DNA of 64,000 nucleotides, from the NCBI GenBank assembly GCA_022701365.1, contig JAKUHH010000040.1:558001-622000 (forward strand), given 5' to 3'. Shown here piece by piece: positions 25,601 to 36,397 of this stretch. The notes below the pieces were generated by a model. The model had not been told where the DNA came from. It did not search any database and worked only from the letters and a program-made list of their open reading frames with translations. Both the position numbers and the translations under genes were made by a program. Every line of letters starts with the position of its first letter. Within the stretch, counting starts at the first letter, position 1. The DNA comes from Mycocentrospora acerina. Its lineage: Eukaryota; Ascomycota; Dothideomycetes; Pleosporales.

Positions 25601-25890
25601 CTCAATGCGGTATGTCAAATATCAATCCATCTGTTGGTCATACAATACTGATACTGCATTAGCTCGATCTACAAGATCTCGAACTCGACGAAGATGGGTC
25701 TGACTCGGAAGATTCGGAGGAGTACGATGATGAGGACCTTGACCCTATTGAAGCAGAACGCAAGAACAGGGCACGCGCTGCCGAGAAGCTGAGAAGAAAA
25801 GCCGGTGAGCCGATCAAGCCGCCAGTTGTGGAGTTGCAGAAACTGGCCCCCAGTTTTGTCACCATGTTGAGGAGCGTTCTTGCCGAGTAG
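22677..25890 (+). CDS. PX-domain protein of the YPR097W family (PX plus PX-associated helical domains)
   Basis: Exons 22677-22887, 22941-23170, 23224-23532, 23585-24997, 25052-25609 and 25663-25890 give 982 residues. The phosphoinositide-binding PX domain spans the exon 3/4 junction: EYLIRVKQSGGQDFYVGRRY, then FVQLHKR and LPPLPRKN, with the basic and proline residues that contact PI3P. Before it is the PX-associated N-terminal domain (LLRYIFVHHVRNFPF). After it comes a long helical region of the kind annotated DUF3818/PXB. It includes AFLRSFLNNERIARS, then LDLFLAQPFGSRSLLQRIFG and FVDDTIKVVEACQ. The C-terminus is acidic and then basic. The yeast homologue is a PX protein thought to act at endomembranes, with no settled enzymatic role. 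All five introns are GT-AG and each join keeps the frame. Confidence 0.9.
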
Positions 25891-26496
25891 GGTGAGAACT
25901 AGACGTTGGCGTGGAGAAAGATAGTTGCACGTTCAGGCAGGGAAGGATTCATTGAAGAAGTTCAAGATTCTTCGGTAGTTTTATTAGTACCCAACTCATA
26001 ATATTTCCATCTCGTAATTTGCAGCGTGACCATCAGTTATTGTTCAACTCAAATTTGTGGATGTGTTGACCCTTTAGGCGTTCGCAGACGTTTTCCACGT
26101 GCAGTCTTGCAATCTTACCCCATACGCGCTAGCAACGGTCCGAGCTGAAGGTCCGATCGCATAGCTGTCCTTTATGCAGCCCGAGTTTCGAGTGTCGCAA
26201 CGCAACATCAACGCGTTGGCTCGTTCTCCCTTTCTTTTTGTACGATGATCGTACGGCTCCCACAGACTTATTCATTCTTTTGAAGTCAGTGAAAGAGTAG
26301 GAATTGCAAACTCCACCCCGTTGATTCGGAACTTTGAACTTTACAAACCCAAGTTATAGAGACACGTTTCTAAAGTATCCTTCACCTCACATCTGTCTTA
26401 TCGCAATTACTTTCTTCCCGACCGCACCCGTTACCACCTCACACCAGCTACCCGAATTTCTCGCAATCAAATACCTAGCAGCGGTAACACGCCAAC
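25891..26496. other. intergenic region, PX gene to ERV46
   Basis: About 600 bases with the 3' end of the PX gene and the promoter of ERV46. Nothing distinctive seen. Confidence 0.6.
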
Positions 26497-27932
26497 ATGC
26501 CCGCGAAATCCCGCTTCACGCGTCTCGACGCCTTCACCAAGACTGTCGAGGATGCGCGAATCCGCACAACATCCGGTGGCATTGTCACAATTGTCAGCTT
26601 ATTTGTCATCTTCTGGTTAACATGGGGCGAGTGGGCGGACTACAGGAGAGTGACCGTGCGACCGGAGCTGGTGGTGGATAAGGGGAGAGGCGAGCGCATG
26701 GAAATCAGCTTGAACATGACGTTCCCGCGGATGCCCTGCGAGCTGCTTACGCTTGATGTCATGGACGTGTCTGGGGAGTTGCAGATGGGTGTCACGCACG
26801 GAATCAACATGGTGCGGTTGAGTTCCGAGGCGGACGGGAGCAAGGTGATTGATATCAAGGCTCTGAATCTGTGAGTAACTCTACGTGTCCAGTAGTTGGA
26901 CGAAGAGGAGAATGAGTGCTGACGGATGTTGAAGACACAACGAGGAAGCTCCACATCTCGCCCCTGACTACTGCGGCCAGTGCTACGGCGCACCCTCCCC
27001 TACCAACGCTGTCAAAGCCGGTTGCTGCAACACTTGCGACGATGTCCGCGATGCGTATGCCTCAATCTCATGGTCCTTTGGCCGTGGCGAGGGCGTTGAG
27101 CAGTGCGAGCGCGAACACTACGCTGAGAAGCTTGATTCACAGCGTCAAGAGGGCTGCCGCCTTCAGGGCAGCGTTCGTGTCAACAAAGTCATTGGAAACT
27201 TTCACGTTGCGCCTGGAAAGTCCTTCTCCAACGGCAACATGCATGTGCACGACCTGGAGAATTACTTCAGGGACCAGTACGCGCACACCTTTACCCACAC
27301 GATTCACCATCTGCGTTTCGGGCCACAACTCAGCGATGCTATCATTCAGGATATGCAGAAGAAACACAGTGGAACTGGCCCAAGCGGGTGGACAAACCAC
27401 CACATCAACCCACTGGACAATACCGAACAGCACACCGAAGAGAAGGCTTACAACTACATGTACTTTGTCAAGGTCGTGTCGACTGCCTATCTGCCGCTTG
27501 GCTGGGAGAAGGAAACCCCAACTCCCAACAAGCATTACGAGGCTGTTGGCGATGTCATTGACGGAAACTACAAGGGCAGCATCGAGACACACCAGTACTC
27601 TGTCACGAGCCACAAGAGGAGTCTTGCGGGCGGAACAGATGAGCAGGAAGGACACAAGGAGCGTATCCATGCTCGTGGCGGCATTCCGGGTGTTTTCTTC
27701 TCCTATGTGAGTCTATTCATTTTCGTTACTTCACTTTGCCATCAACAAGCTAATTCTCGTTCAGGACATCTCACCCATGAAGGTCATCAACCGTGAAACG
27801 CGCGATAAGTCTTTCTCGGGCTTCCTCGTCGGCCTGTGCGCCGTCATTGGTGGTACACTGACTGTTGCCGCGGCGGTTGATCGTGCGCTGTATGAAGGTG
27901 TCAACCAGATCAAGAAAATTCACTCCAACTAG
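26497..27932 (+). CDS. ERV46: COPII-vesicle cargo receptor ERV46 (ERGIC3 family)
   Basis: Exons 26497-26870, 26935-27706 and 27765-27932 give 437 residues. Erv46 cycles between ER and Golgi with Erv41 and retrieves ER residents. The N-terminal ERGIC_N part has FTRLDAFTKTVEDARI and a first membrane span (IVTIVSLFVIFWLTWGEW). The lumenal domain carries the cysteine motifs YCGQCYGA and CCNTCDDVRDAY that are characteristic of the family. Further lumenal landmarks are NMHVHDLENYF and HTIHHLRFGP. The second membrane span is FLVGLCAVIGGTLTVAAA. It is followed by a short cytosolic tail ending NQIKKIHSN, where COPII/COPI sorting signals normally lie. The topology (short cytosolic ends, large lumenal loop) is complete and the length is normal. 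Confidence 0.94.
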
Positions 27933-28819
27933 GCGTTTGTTTCGGTGTGGATAGTGGAATAGGTACGCGGAAGATGCATTGTGCACATTTTCCGCATTGC
28001 TTGGGTATTCGCATGTGGTTTGGAGTATGGGCGTATGGGTGGTCAATGCAGGTGCGATAGATTTATAGGCTTATCTGGAAGTAGGATGTGGGGAGCTTGC
28101 GGCGTGAGCGGCGAGAAGATAGATTTGTATTATGTGTGGTATCCTGGAGGAGGGTGCTTGTGCTATATTAGGACATGGTAGAGGGGAAATATACTGTCAA
28201 TTTCACATTACAGGGCTTTTCATGATATTATCCTTTATGTGAGTTTGTATTGGATACAAGTTTGTGCTATGTAGAAGCTGCTTACTTCTGTAGCAGACAG
28301 CTGAACATGTTGCCATCACATCATGCCAGGCTCCCTCTAACACTGCTGCCTGGATGCCTGAATCAAGAGATTTTGTGACAGTTCAAACTCTCGTCTGTTA
28401 ATTGACACACCAGAATTAGCAAATTCAAGTGAGTCACACCCCGAGAGCTGCCAAATTAGGAGAATTTGTTCGAATGATTGGTTTGGTCGTCTCAATTCAG
28501 TTTCCGTTAGCCAATCAATGGTCGACGAGGGACAGAAAACGGCATGTCTTGGCAAACGCACGGCCGCGATGCTCGATTCTGTGTATAAAGGAAGTCTTGC
28601 TGCTTTCGTTGTACTTCACCAACAACTTTAACCCACGTAACTCCAGCACTTTGTAAAACGCCTCATACCCCGAGAAGTACACCGACTATTTGCCGACACG
28701 TGGTTCTCTGGCTACATCCAAATCCAACATCACGCAGTACGGAAGAGTTCAAGTCACCTTACAACACTCAATCAACCGGCCAACTACGTGTCTCAATCCA
28801 AGTCTCTCAAAAAATCAAA
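27933..28819. other. intergenic region, ERV46 to Mex67-like gene
   Basis: About 890 bases. Open frames are shadows. The last 130 bases stay open in frame with the next gene but contain no in-frame ATG upstream of 28820. Confidence 0.6.
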
Positions 28820-29659
28820 ATGTCTCAAAGGGGCTATCGAGGACGAGGCCGTGGACGTGGTGGACGTGGAGGACGTGGCGACTACAATCAAGAATCCGCA
28901 CCACCCACAGACTCGGACCGCGCACAAGCAACCAACAACACAGTACAGCTCCTCAAAGACTTTCTTTCCCGGCGATACGACGCCCCTAATAAGCTCCTCA
29001 ACCTCAGCAGTATCGCGACCGATGCTGAAATCCGCTCGTCAGGCATGTTCGCGCAGGAATCCACACAGATGAAATTCTTCCCCGCCCTCATGGTCATCTG
29101 CAACCAGATCCTGCCCTCCAAGGAAGAAAAAGAAGACGCCATCCACAGCGTCACACTCAGCGGGAACAATCTCCCTACCATCAAGGTCATTATGGATCTT
29201 GTGTACACGCTGCCGCACATCAAGAACCTGGATCTGAGCGGCAATGCGTTTGAGAGTGTGGGCGTGCTGAAGCCGTGGAAAGGCCGGTTCAGACGCCTCG
29301 AACATTTGATAGTGGATCCATTTCCACAGATTGGCTGGGAAGAGGAGGTTACAGCGTGGTTTCCCAAGCTGAAAGTGCTGAATGGGATGCAGGTTCGTGC
29401 TGCGGAGACGGCGCCTGAAGCTGCAGCTACGGCGGGGAATGTTGCACAGATGGGGGATTTGCAGGACCCGGCAGTGCAAGGAGGACCCGCTCTGGGAGAT
29501 CAGCAAAAGGAGGAAATGGTCGTGTATGTGCAGCAGGCGACGGGTTTAAGAAGGGATTATGCGGTGCAGTGTTTGGAGGCTGGAGGGTGGGATCTGAATA
29601 AAGCGGGAGAGCTGTTTACTCAAAGTAGAGAGACTCTACCTGCTGAGGCTTTTGTCTAA
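28820..29659 (+). CDS. compact Mex67/TAP-like protein (LRR plus TAP-C/UBA, no NTF2-like domain)
   Basis: Single exon of 279 residues from ATG 28820 (MSQRGYRGRGRG). Mex67/NXF1 exports mRNA through nuclear pores. The N-terminus is an RGG-rich RNA-binding-like stretch. The middle has leucine-rich repeats typical of the family (LLNLSS, VTLSGNNLPTI, IKNLDLSGNAF, FPKLKVLNG). The end is a TAP-C/UBA-like domain (QQKEEMVVYVQQATGL, YAVQCLEAGGWDLNKAG, PAEAF), which binds nucleoporin FG repeats. The NTF2-like domain that pairs Mex67 with Mtr2 is missing: only about 45 residues separate the LRR and TAP-C parts, where a full Mex67 has about 150-200. No frameshift is seen, so this looks like a real short form. 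It may be a paralogue or partner of full-length Mex67 rather than the main exporter. Confidence 0.8.
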   Translation: MSQRGYRGRGRGRGGRGGRGDYNQESAPPTDSDRAQATNNTVQLLKDFLSRRYDAPNKLLNLSSIATDAEIRSSGMFAQESTQMKFFPALMVICNQILPSKEEKEDAIHSVTLSGNNLPTIKVIMDLVYTLPHIKNLDLSGNAFESVGVLKPWKGRFRRLEHLIVDPFPQIGWEEEVTAWFPKLKVLNGMQVRAAETAPEAAATAGNVAQMGDLQDPAVQGGPALGDQQKEEMVVYVQQATGLRRDYAVQCLEAGGWDLNKAGELFTQSRETLPAEAFV

Positions 29660-30032
29660 AAGGGGGGGGAGAGGACAAGCGCTGTGGAGCTGATGGAAAA
29701 TCGCGAGGGATAGGAGGTGGTCATTTTTTGCAGCATTTGCGCAAGGCACGGCGTTGGGACTACGAAGAGTATGTTGTTTGTGTGAAAATTTTCACGCGGT
29801 CATGTATACCCGCTCACGAGCAAGTTTGAAATCAAAGATTGAAAAAAATTCTTCATTTGGAACAAGACTCTCATCTGCAATTTAAAACGTGGTGCTTGAA
29901 AGAAGCTCCGTGAGTGTACTATTAAACCTGGTGTGGGAGACCATTAGATCAACTCACTATAACGCCAAAAAATAAAACGAAGTAACTGTAGAGATTTCCT
30001 CCCTTATGGGTATATACATGCAATCATACCCA
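29660..30032. other. convergent intergenic region
   Basis: About 370 bases between the Mex67-like gene (+) and the sulfate permease gene (-). Contains a short G run and A-rich stretches. Nothing else seen. Confidence 0.6.
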
Positions 30033-32541
30033 TCAATGACTCTTCCTTGACGAGTTCGCCAATGCGCTCTCCAGCGCAGCATTAATATCAATATGGAACA
30101 AAGGCCTGTTCAGACCCTGCACAACCGCAATTCCGGTTGGCCTCACATTCGCACCGCCATATGCCTTGCTCGCCTCGAGGTTCTTATCAAACGAGCCTCC
30201 ATCTGATGAGTCAGACGCAGGAACCGCCTCAATGTCGTTGCTCCTTGCCTGAGAAAGTACCTTCCTCTGCTCCCTGGCGTGTGCATCATGCGGGGAGGAT
30301 CCCGCGCCGCTGAGCTCAGCGACAGAGAAGATGGGCTTCCAGCGCTGAGGGTTGTTTGTGTCGTGCTCGGGGGTGTAGTATCCGAAGCCTGAGGCAGCGA
30401 GGGCACGTTTGGTCCAGCGGTTATTGATGTGGGCAAAGTGCCAGTCGACTGTGTCGGGAGCGGCGTATTTGTCGAGCTGGTTGCGTACGTCGATGAGGTT
30501 CTGGATTGAGGTGATGTCAATATTGTTGACGGCTGAGAAATCGAGGATGATGGCTTTGAGGGTGGGGCGGTTGTCGACTTCTTCTTTTTGGCCACGGCGT
30601 GGGCCGGGGTCGTTCCAGGGGCGGTCACCGAGACGGCCGTAGGCAGCGGGGTTGGTACGGCGGGTTTTCTTGAAGATGGTTTCGGTGAGCTGATCCAAGT
30701 AATGGTTGGCGTTCGGGTAGTTGAAGGCTTCGCTGAATCGGTAGATGAAGATACCTGGGTACGGGTCTTCGAGTTGAATGGAAGGGTTTGTGCCATCACG
30801 GTGGTCGATGGGCAAGAAAACGTTGCGTACAGAGCTCTCGCCTTCAATAGGAGTCTTGCGAACACCGGCTTCCTTATCGGTGTTGTTGTTGTCGGATCGG
30901 TCGAGCAGATGGTCACCAACAACGGAGTGAATCTTTGCCTTTCCGAGGAACTTGCCATCGGCCTTGAACAGGCGGAATATATATAGTGCAATGGAGCAGC
31001 AAACAGTGGTGTAGATACCATTCTCAATGGTAGAGAAGACAGTGACAAACACACCCGCGAAGAAGATAGGAACCTCGACAGGCGACACTCTCCAGAACTG
31101 GTAGACGACATTTGGCGGCGTGATCAGGTCACCCACTGCGTGAATGATGACAGCTGCGAGGGTGGCATTTGGAATGTACCAGAACATGGCTGGAAGAGCG
31201 TAAATAGCGAGCAAGACGATAACACCCGTTATGACACCTGCAAACGGAGTGCGGACACCGGCCTTGGATTTAATGGCGGTACGCGAGAAAGATCCGGTTG
31301 CAGGGTAGGCTCCAAGGAATGGGCCAATGCAGTTGGTTACACCAATAGCTACCAATTCTTGCGATGGGTTGATGATGTAGTTGTTGACACGGCCAAACGA
31401 TTTAGCGATAGAGATATGCTCGATTAGAAGGACGATGACGGTGGAAGGCAGTTCAGATGCAAAGGACGAAATGATGTTCGTAGTGATATGCGGAACACGA
31501 GCATGCTTAAACCCTCTTGGAACTACGCCTAGAACAGTGACTCTGGGCTTCTTTCGGTGGTGCCTGTTCACCAAGTAGCTGATGAGGATGTAGAGCAACA
31601 AGACAAAAGCTGTTCGCAAGGTGCTCAAGAAGAAGAACAGCTTGGCCTTTGTCGAGTATCTCTTCGCGCAGTAGCCGCAAACGAATCTGATGAGGTATAG
31701 GAGGAACAAGGACGTTATGCCGAAAGCTGCGTTAAGGTCTGATCGTCCAAGATGCTTCAGAATGTTGATAGCAACCTTGTAAGTCGACTCGCGAGTGGAA
31801 AACCCAGTGATGCCCATCATGGTCGGGACTTGTCCAACAGCGATGCTCAACGCAGATCCTGTCATGAAGGCTGAGATGGCAGCGAGTGAGATAAGGTCGA
31901 CAATGAACCCGAGCCTTGTCAGACCCATGAAGAGAACAATGGCGCCGGCGACGATGGCTAAAGAGGATGCAATAACATCCCTCGCCACCACGCCTTTGCC
32001 TAGATGTTTTTCTGCTTTCAAAACGACGTTTCCGGTAACAGTAGACAAGACAGCGACTGGGCCAATGGTGATATCCTTGGAAGTCGCGAAAAACCAGTAG
32101 ATGAGAACTCCCATGAAAGAAGAGTAGAGACCAAATTCGGGTGCAAGTTGAGCCAATTTAGCGTAAGCCATACTTTGGGGAATGACCACACAGCCAACAG
32201 TAATACCTAAATAAATCAGCAGGAATTCTTGAATCTGAGGGCAATGTATACGGACCAGCAACCAAATCTCCAATTAACCATTGCAAGTTGTATCGTGTGA
32301 TCCAGTGGACGAAGGGGAACAGAGAGGAAAAGTAATGTGCGACGTCTTGGCCGCTTGGAGTGTACTCGCGCAGCCATTCCATGGTAGTGGGCTCATGCTC
32401 GACATAGGTGTCTGCAGAGTCGATGGAGAACAAGCTCTCTCCACGTGTTACACGGTCCGATCCAGTTTCGTTACGGTAGTTGAGGTCAATACCTAGGACC
32501 TTTGCGAGGCCATGGCCAATCTTGGTTGATGCGGACGCCAT
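30033..32541 (-). CDS. SulP-family sulfate permease with STAS domain
   Basis: Complement of exons 32256-32541 and 30033-32206, 819 residues. SulP permeases bring sulfate across the plasma membrane for sulfur assimilation; fungal examples are CYS-14 and Sul1/Sul2. The cytosolic N-terminus leads to NLQWLIGDLVAG and, across the 49-nt intron, ITVGCVVIPQSMAYAKLA, the first conserved SulP span. FGLYSSFMGVLIYW and KDITIGPVAVLS follow, then about ten further hydrophobic spans. The C-terminal STAS domain (about the last 250 residues) has KAIILDFSAVNNIDI. The length matches fungal sulfate permeases. The donor reads GTCCGT, unusual after the GT, but it is the only choice that gives the conserved VAG-ITVG join. 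Substrate is inferred from family only. Confidence 0.92.
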
Positions 32542-35402
32542 GGTTCAATCGTAGTACAACGACTGTTGGCGAAAGGGTGACAAGAGTGCACAAGCTTTGC
32601 AAAGCTGTACCAAGAAAAGGTGGCAGGAACCCCAAGGCTTATGTATCAATACCAAGCGGGGCCTATGCACAGAAGCACCGTGCGGGAGATTCGCTATCCC
32701 CCGTTCCGATGACAGGAGCTTGGGTGTATTGGAGTGGCGGAGGTGTCCCCGGAAACCCTTGATCCAGATTCGATACTGACCTCGAAGATATTTAACAGAT
32801 CTTCCAAAAGGTGTATCTAGGCGAGAGAATAACAGTCGAGATTGGCGGAGCCCGTAATCGGCTCGTCGCGTGTTGCCAAAGGCGGTGCTTGATTTGGGTA
32901 GGCCAAGTGCTTGTACGACGCCTCAAAATTGCTTGAAATGGCGGTGATATTGCGTGACTGAAATCGACCAGCTGAGACGGGTCAGAACAAGATAATTCCA
33001 AAAACAAAAGATTACTGTGACGGCTGGGCTTTTGTCATAACCTTTGAAGGGAATTGGCAAGCGTGGTAACCTTTCGACGGTCTGCAAACTCGACGTAAAT
33101 TTTCCCAAAGTGACATAATCCGTGGGTACGACTACCAGGTAGAAGGTTTTTTCAGTTTGGTACCGACTCGGCTGACGCTGTTCGCCGTGTTGAGATCCAT
33201 TTGGTGGGAGATCATTTAGACACTTGCAGGGGTTGCGGATGTGGCGACAGGGATGTGAGCACAAAGGAAGTGCTGGGTTCGGGTACTCTAGTCTGGCGTC
33301 CAATGACAGTCGACGACATGTCAATTGCGTGCTCAAAGGGCAAGATGTCGACTTGCAGGGTTGTCGACGCTTTGGATTTCCAGGCACATAGAACCGTAAG
33401 CATGTGCTCATGTTTGTAAGTGGCAACCCATAATTTCTGCAAGTTATGCGATGTTCCGAGGCCACGAGACGCCGCGACGTGCCGCTCAAACCCAACCAGA
33501 CAACTGCCGGTGGAGTGGTAGGTTCGAGTGGGTACGCAACGCAATGCTCTGCCAAGACCGTGCTTCTGTGGAGAGTGCGGACGCGAATGCGGGTGCATGG
33601 ACCCTAAAAGAGGCTCTATGCGACGGGATTCGCCATCTCCACCTCAGGCGCTCCAGTATAGCCTCGCGAAGAGTGTAAGTTAACAACAACAATAGCATGT
33701 GATTTGAGACCTTCTGGAAAGCTGCAACGGGTTGGCACGTATGGTTAGACTCGGCAGCAAGAAGATTATGAGCTACGGAAAGACGCTCAGTCATCTGATC
33801 GAGATTTGGTTTAACAAACTCAATGACAATACATTTGGATGGCCAAGTTTTCATCATAAACTGAAGTGATAGGTAATGAAAAGTGCACCCTGCTTGGCCG
33901 TCAACCTGACCCACCAGACTATCCTAAAAGTTATGATCATGGAGACATGAAAGGAGCCCCAAAATTTGCTTAGTGCAAGATGTTGTGATACAAAAATGTT
34001 TGTGATCTGAGCGGTGTCGGAGGATGCAAGCCTATCGAACGATACATCCTACCGGACGCCTTGTTTGGCAGGTGCCTCGGTTTATAGGAGCGTGGTCATT
34101 TGAGCATTTTGCTCGTGTGTGCTTTCAGAGACACAGATACGCCCAGCTACCAGTATTGGAGGTGAGTTTACTACACCCAGTAGTCAAATAGAGACCTAGA
34201 TGAACAGTCTGAGCAGTCCATTGTTACAATATGCAATAAGAAAGAACTTGCCAGCCTACATAAGCAACAATATATCCCTGAGATATGTAGTTTGATTTGT
34301 GACGGAAACCCCTGCCTCGAAGTATACATAAACTTTCCCTGCAGCTCATTAATCAAAAGTTCGGCTAATAATACACCGAAATTAGGGCCCTCGTCGGCTG
34401 GTCGGAAAGTGTTGTCCAAAAGGCGCAATATATCACATTGTTGAATCATTGGCACTTTTGAGCATGGACAGCAAAAAAAGAACACAGTTACCATGCTTGC
34501 CGCGTACAATCTATCGTCATCTCCGTATCACTCCAGATAAACTACATGTCGTATTGTAAACCAGAACGCAGTCCACAATGCCAATGCTGACATCGATTCG
34601 CTTGACATTCTGGACTGTTCTGACCTCGTCACATCGAATCCAATATCTCTAGAAGTTTCACTGTCAAATGGCTGTCTTGTTCGCTTTGCGATAACAATCA
34701 GGGCGACTAAATCAAATTCCAAATTATGACAAGTCAATTATGCGTAAGAGTGATGTGCTCATTGGCTTTGAGGGGGCTTGTCCATAAAACGCCATATGGA
34801 CGAATCGACACGGCTGTACGTTACCCACATGGACCCCCTCGAAAGATCGAAAGATCGAAATACCGGGATCATCGGGCGCCTCGTCTTGTGCCGTTTGTGT
34901 ATCTTGCTTGATTTTCGTTGGCGACGGTGTCATTACACTACGTGAGATGACAGCACTGTCCGTATTGTCAAAAGTTCTCCGAGTGTTGTTTTCGTTGTCA
35001 GTTACCACCTACTTGGATGTTAACAGAGGAGTTCTCACAACGAGTTCATTGGATGAGAAGAAAAATCGGTTGCGTTAGAGACAGACGAATAGTAGTGCAG
35101 AAGGTTGAATGGCGTGCTTCGATGTCAGTGCTCGGAGGCTACTTTGAAGACCCTAACAAACAAGCCTACATAAACAAGTTCGTAGCGAAAGCATAGTTCA
35201 GAAAAGAAAATAAACCACTATGGACAAACTGATGTTGGCATTGCACTCTACAATCCAAGGATAGAGCTAGCAGAGGTATTTTGGGGAGCGAGCTTGTGGC
35301 CTTTTGAGGCGGAAATACTACCTTCACTTGGACTTGGGACAGTTGACTTGAACTAGCTACATCTTTCTGAAGGCCAAATATCAAAATAACTTGCGTTCGA
35401 TG

Positions 35403-35430
35403 ACTTGAACTTGACTTGAACTTGACTTGA
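35403..35430. repeat. short tandem repeat, 11-bp unit ACTTGAACTTG
   Basis: About two and a half copies of ACTTGAACTTG in a row. A related ACTTGAACT occurs some 60 bases upstream. Confidence 0.8.
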
Positions 35431-36284
35431 ATCTATTGGGGTAGGTTGAGCCTCCAGACCTTCGTAGTACCTAAACATGATTAAGTCGTAAGTTTACTAG
35501 TCCATAAGTCTGTACGGATCTTAAAGTGTTTTTGAAAAAAACATATCGAAGACTGAACCGCAGTTGATAGTAGTCTCTCTGCTTCAATTAATACTGCTAT
35601 TATATCCATGGCACACCCTTGGCAATGACGTGATCATGCATGTTGCTTCGTAGAGGCTTTGTATGAGAATCTATACTACGGTACCTCCAAGGAACTTATT
35701 TAGTTTACAGCTCACCAAGGTACTGGATAGCTTTTGCGTGTTACGCCCTTGTCCTGTGATATTGATCCTTTAGGTAATAACGGAGAGAATGCTATTCATT
35801 TTACTGGTTCGTGCACATTAGTTACCACCCAGACTTGAGTCACTCACAAGAGACGTGAGTCATCACAAGCGGCAGCCACGAAATACTCGACTCGCCATGA
35901 CTTTGAATAATTCTAAAGCATGATACAGATCATGAATTTTTGTGTGGAATGAATGCACATTTTGTCTTACTTTGTGTGTAACCTCATAGCCGATGACGTA
36001 CCCGCATTGCGGGGTCTCGGCTCTCAGTGCGTGAACGCATCCAACCTCAACAAGTACCCCAGCACAGCAAGCAAACACCGAAAACCCATGTAGAATGCTC
36101 ACCCATCCTCCAATCATGTCGCAGGAAAATCTGCAAGCACTGATCCGCGCACGCGAGCAACCTCCAGACGTTACATTCCCGACGTCTGCAGTCCGCGGAT
36201 ATAAGCTAGTTTGATGCAGGTCTGCCGGTGATATTGAGCCTCCATCCATGACCGGCCCTTCCCTTCCTCTTCCATCTTTCTCTT

Positions 36285-36307
36285 CTATCTATATACTGTA
36301 TAGATAG
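36285..36307. promoter_or_regulatory. perfect palindrome upstream of the MFS gene
   Basis: The arms CTATCTATA (36285-36293) and TATAGATAG (36299-36307) are exact inverted repeats around a 5-base spacer. It lies about 90 bases before the MFS start codon and contains TATA-like sequence, so it could be a core-promoter element or a dimeric-factor site. Function is inference. Confidence 0.4.
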
Positions 36308-36397
36308 GTCGGAGAATTCATTTGCATACTGAAAAATAAGGCGCAATACTTCCCACCACCACCGTGCTTTCACGCCGCGCAGATCCGCAACGCCACC

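Larger units (their letters stand above)
32542..36397. other. 3.9-kb gene-poor region
   Basis: No convincing gene. Three overlapping minus-strand frames at 32923-33914 (up to 210 codons) lack domains and read like random Arg/Ser/Pro-rich translation. The rest is AT-rich. It contains an 11-bp direct repeat at 35403-35430 and a palindrome at 36285-36307. No transposon core genes or tRNA were recognised. Confidence 0.5.

Noticed and set aside
30143..31111. Minus-strand open frame of 322 codons inside the sulfate permease gene
   Set aside because: Different frame of the same strand; Ser/Thr/Pro-rich nonsense translation over a clear SulP/STAS frame.
32923..33914. Three overlapping minus-strand open frames of 128-210 codons
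   Set aside because: No domain, no splice support, composition like random translation.
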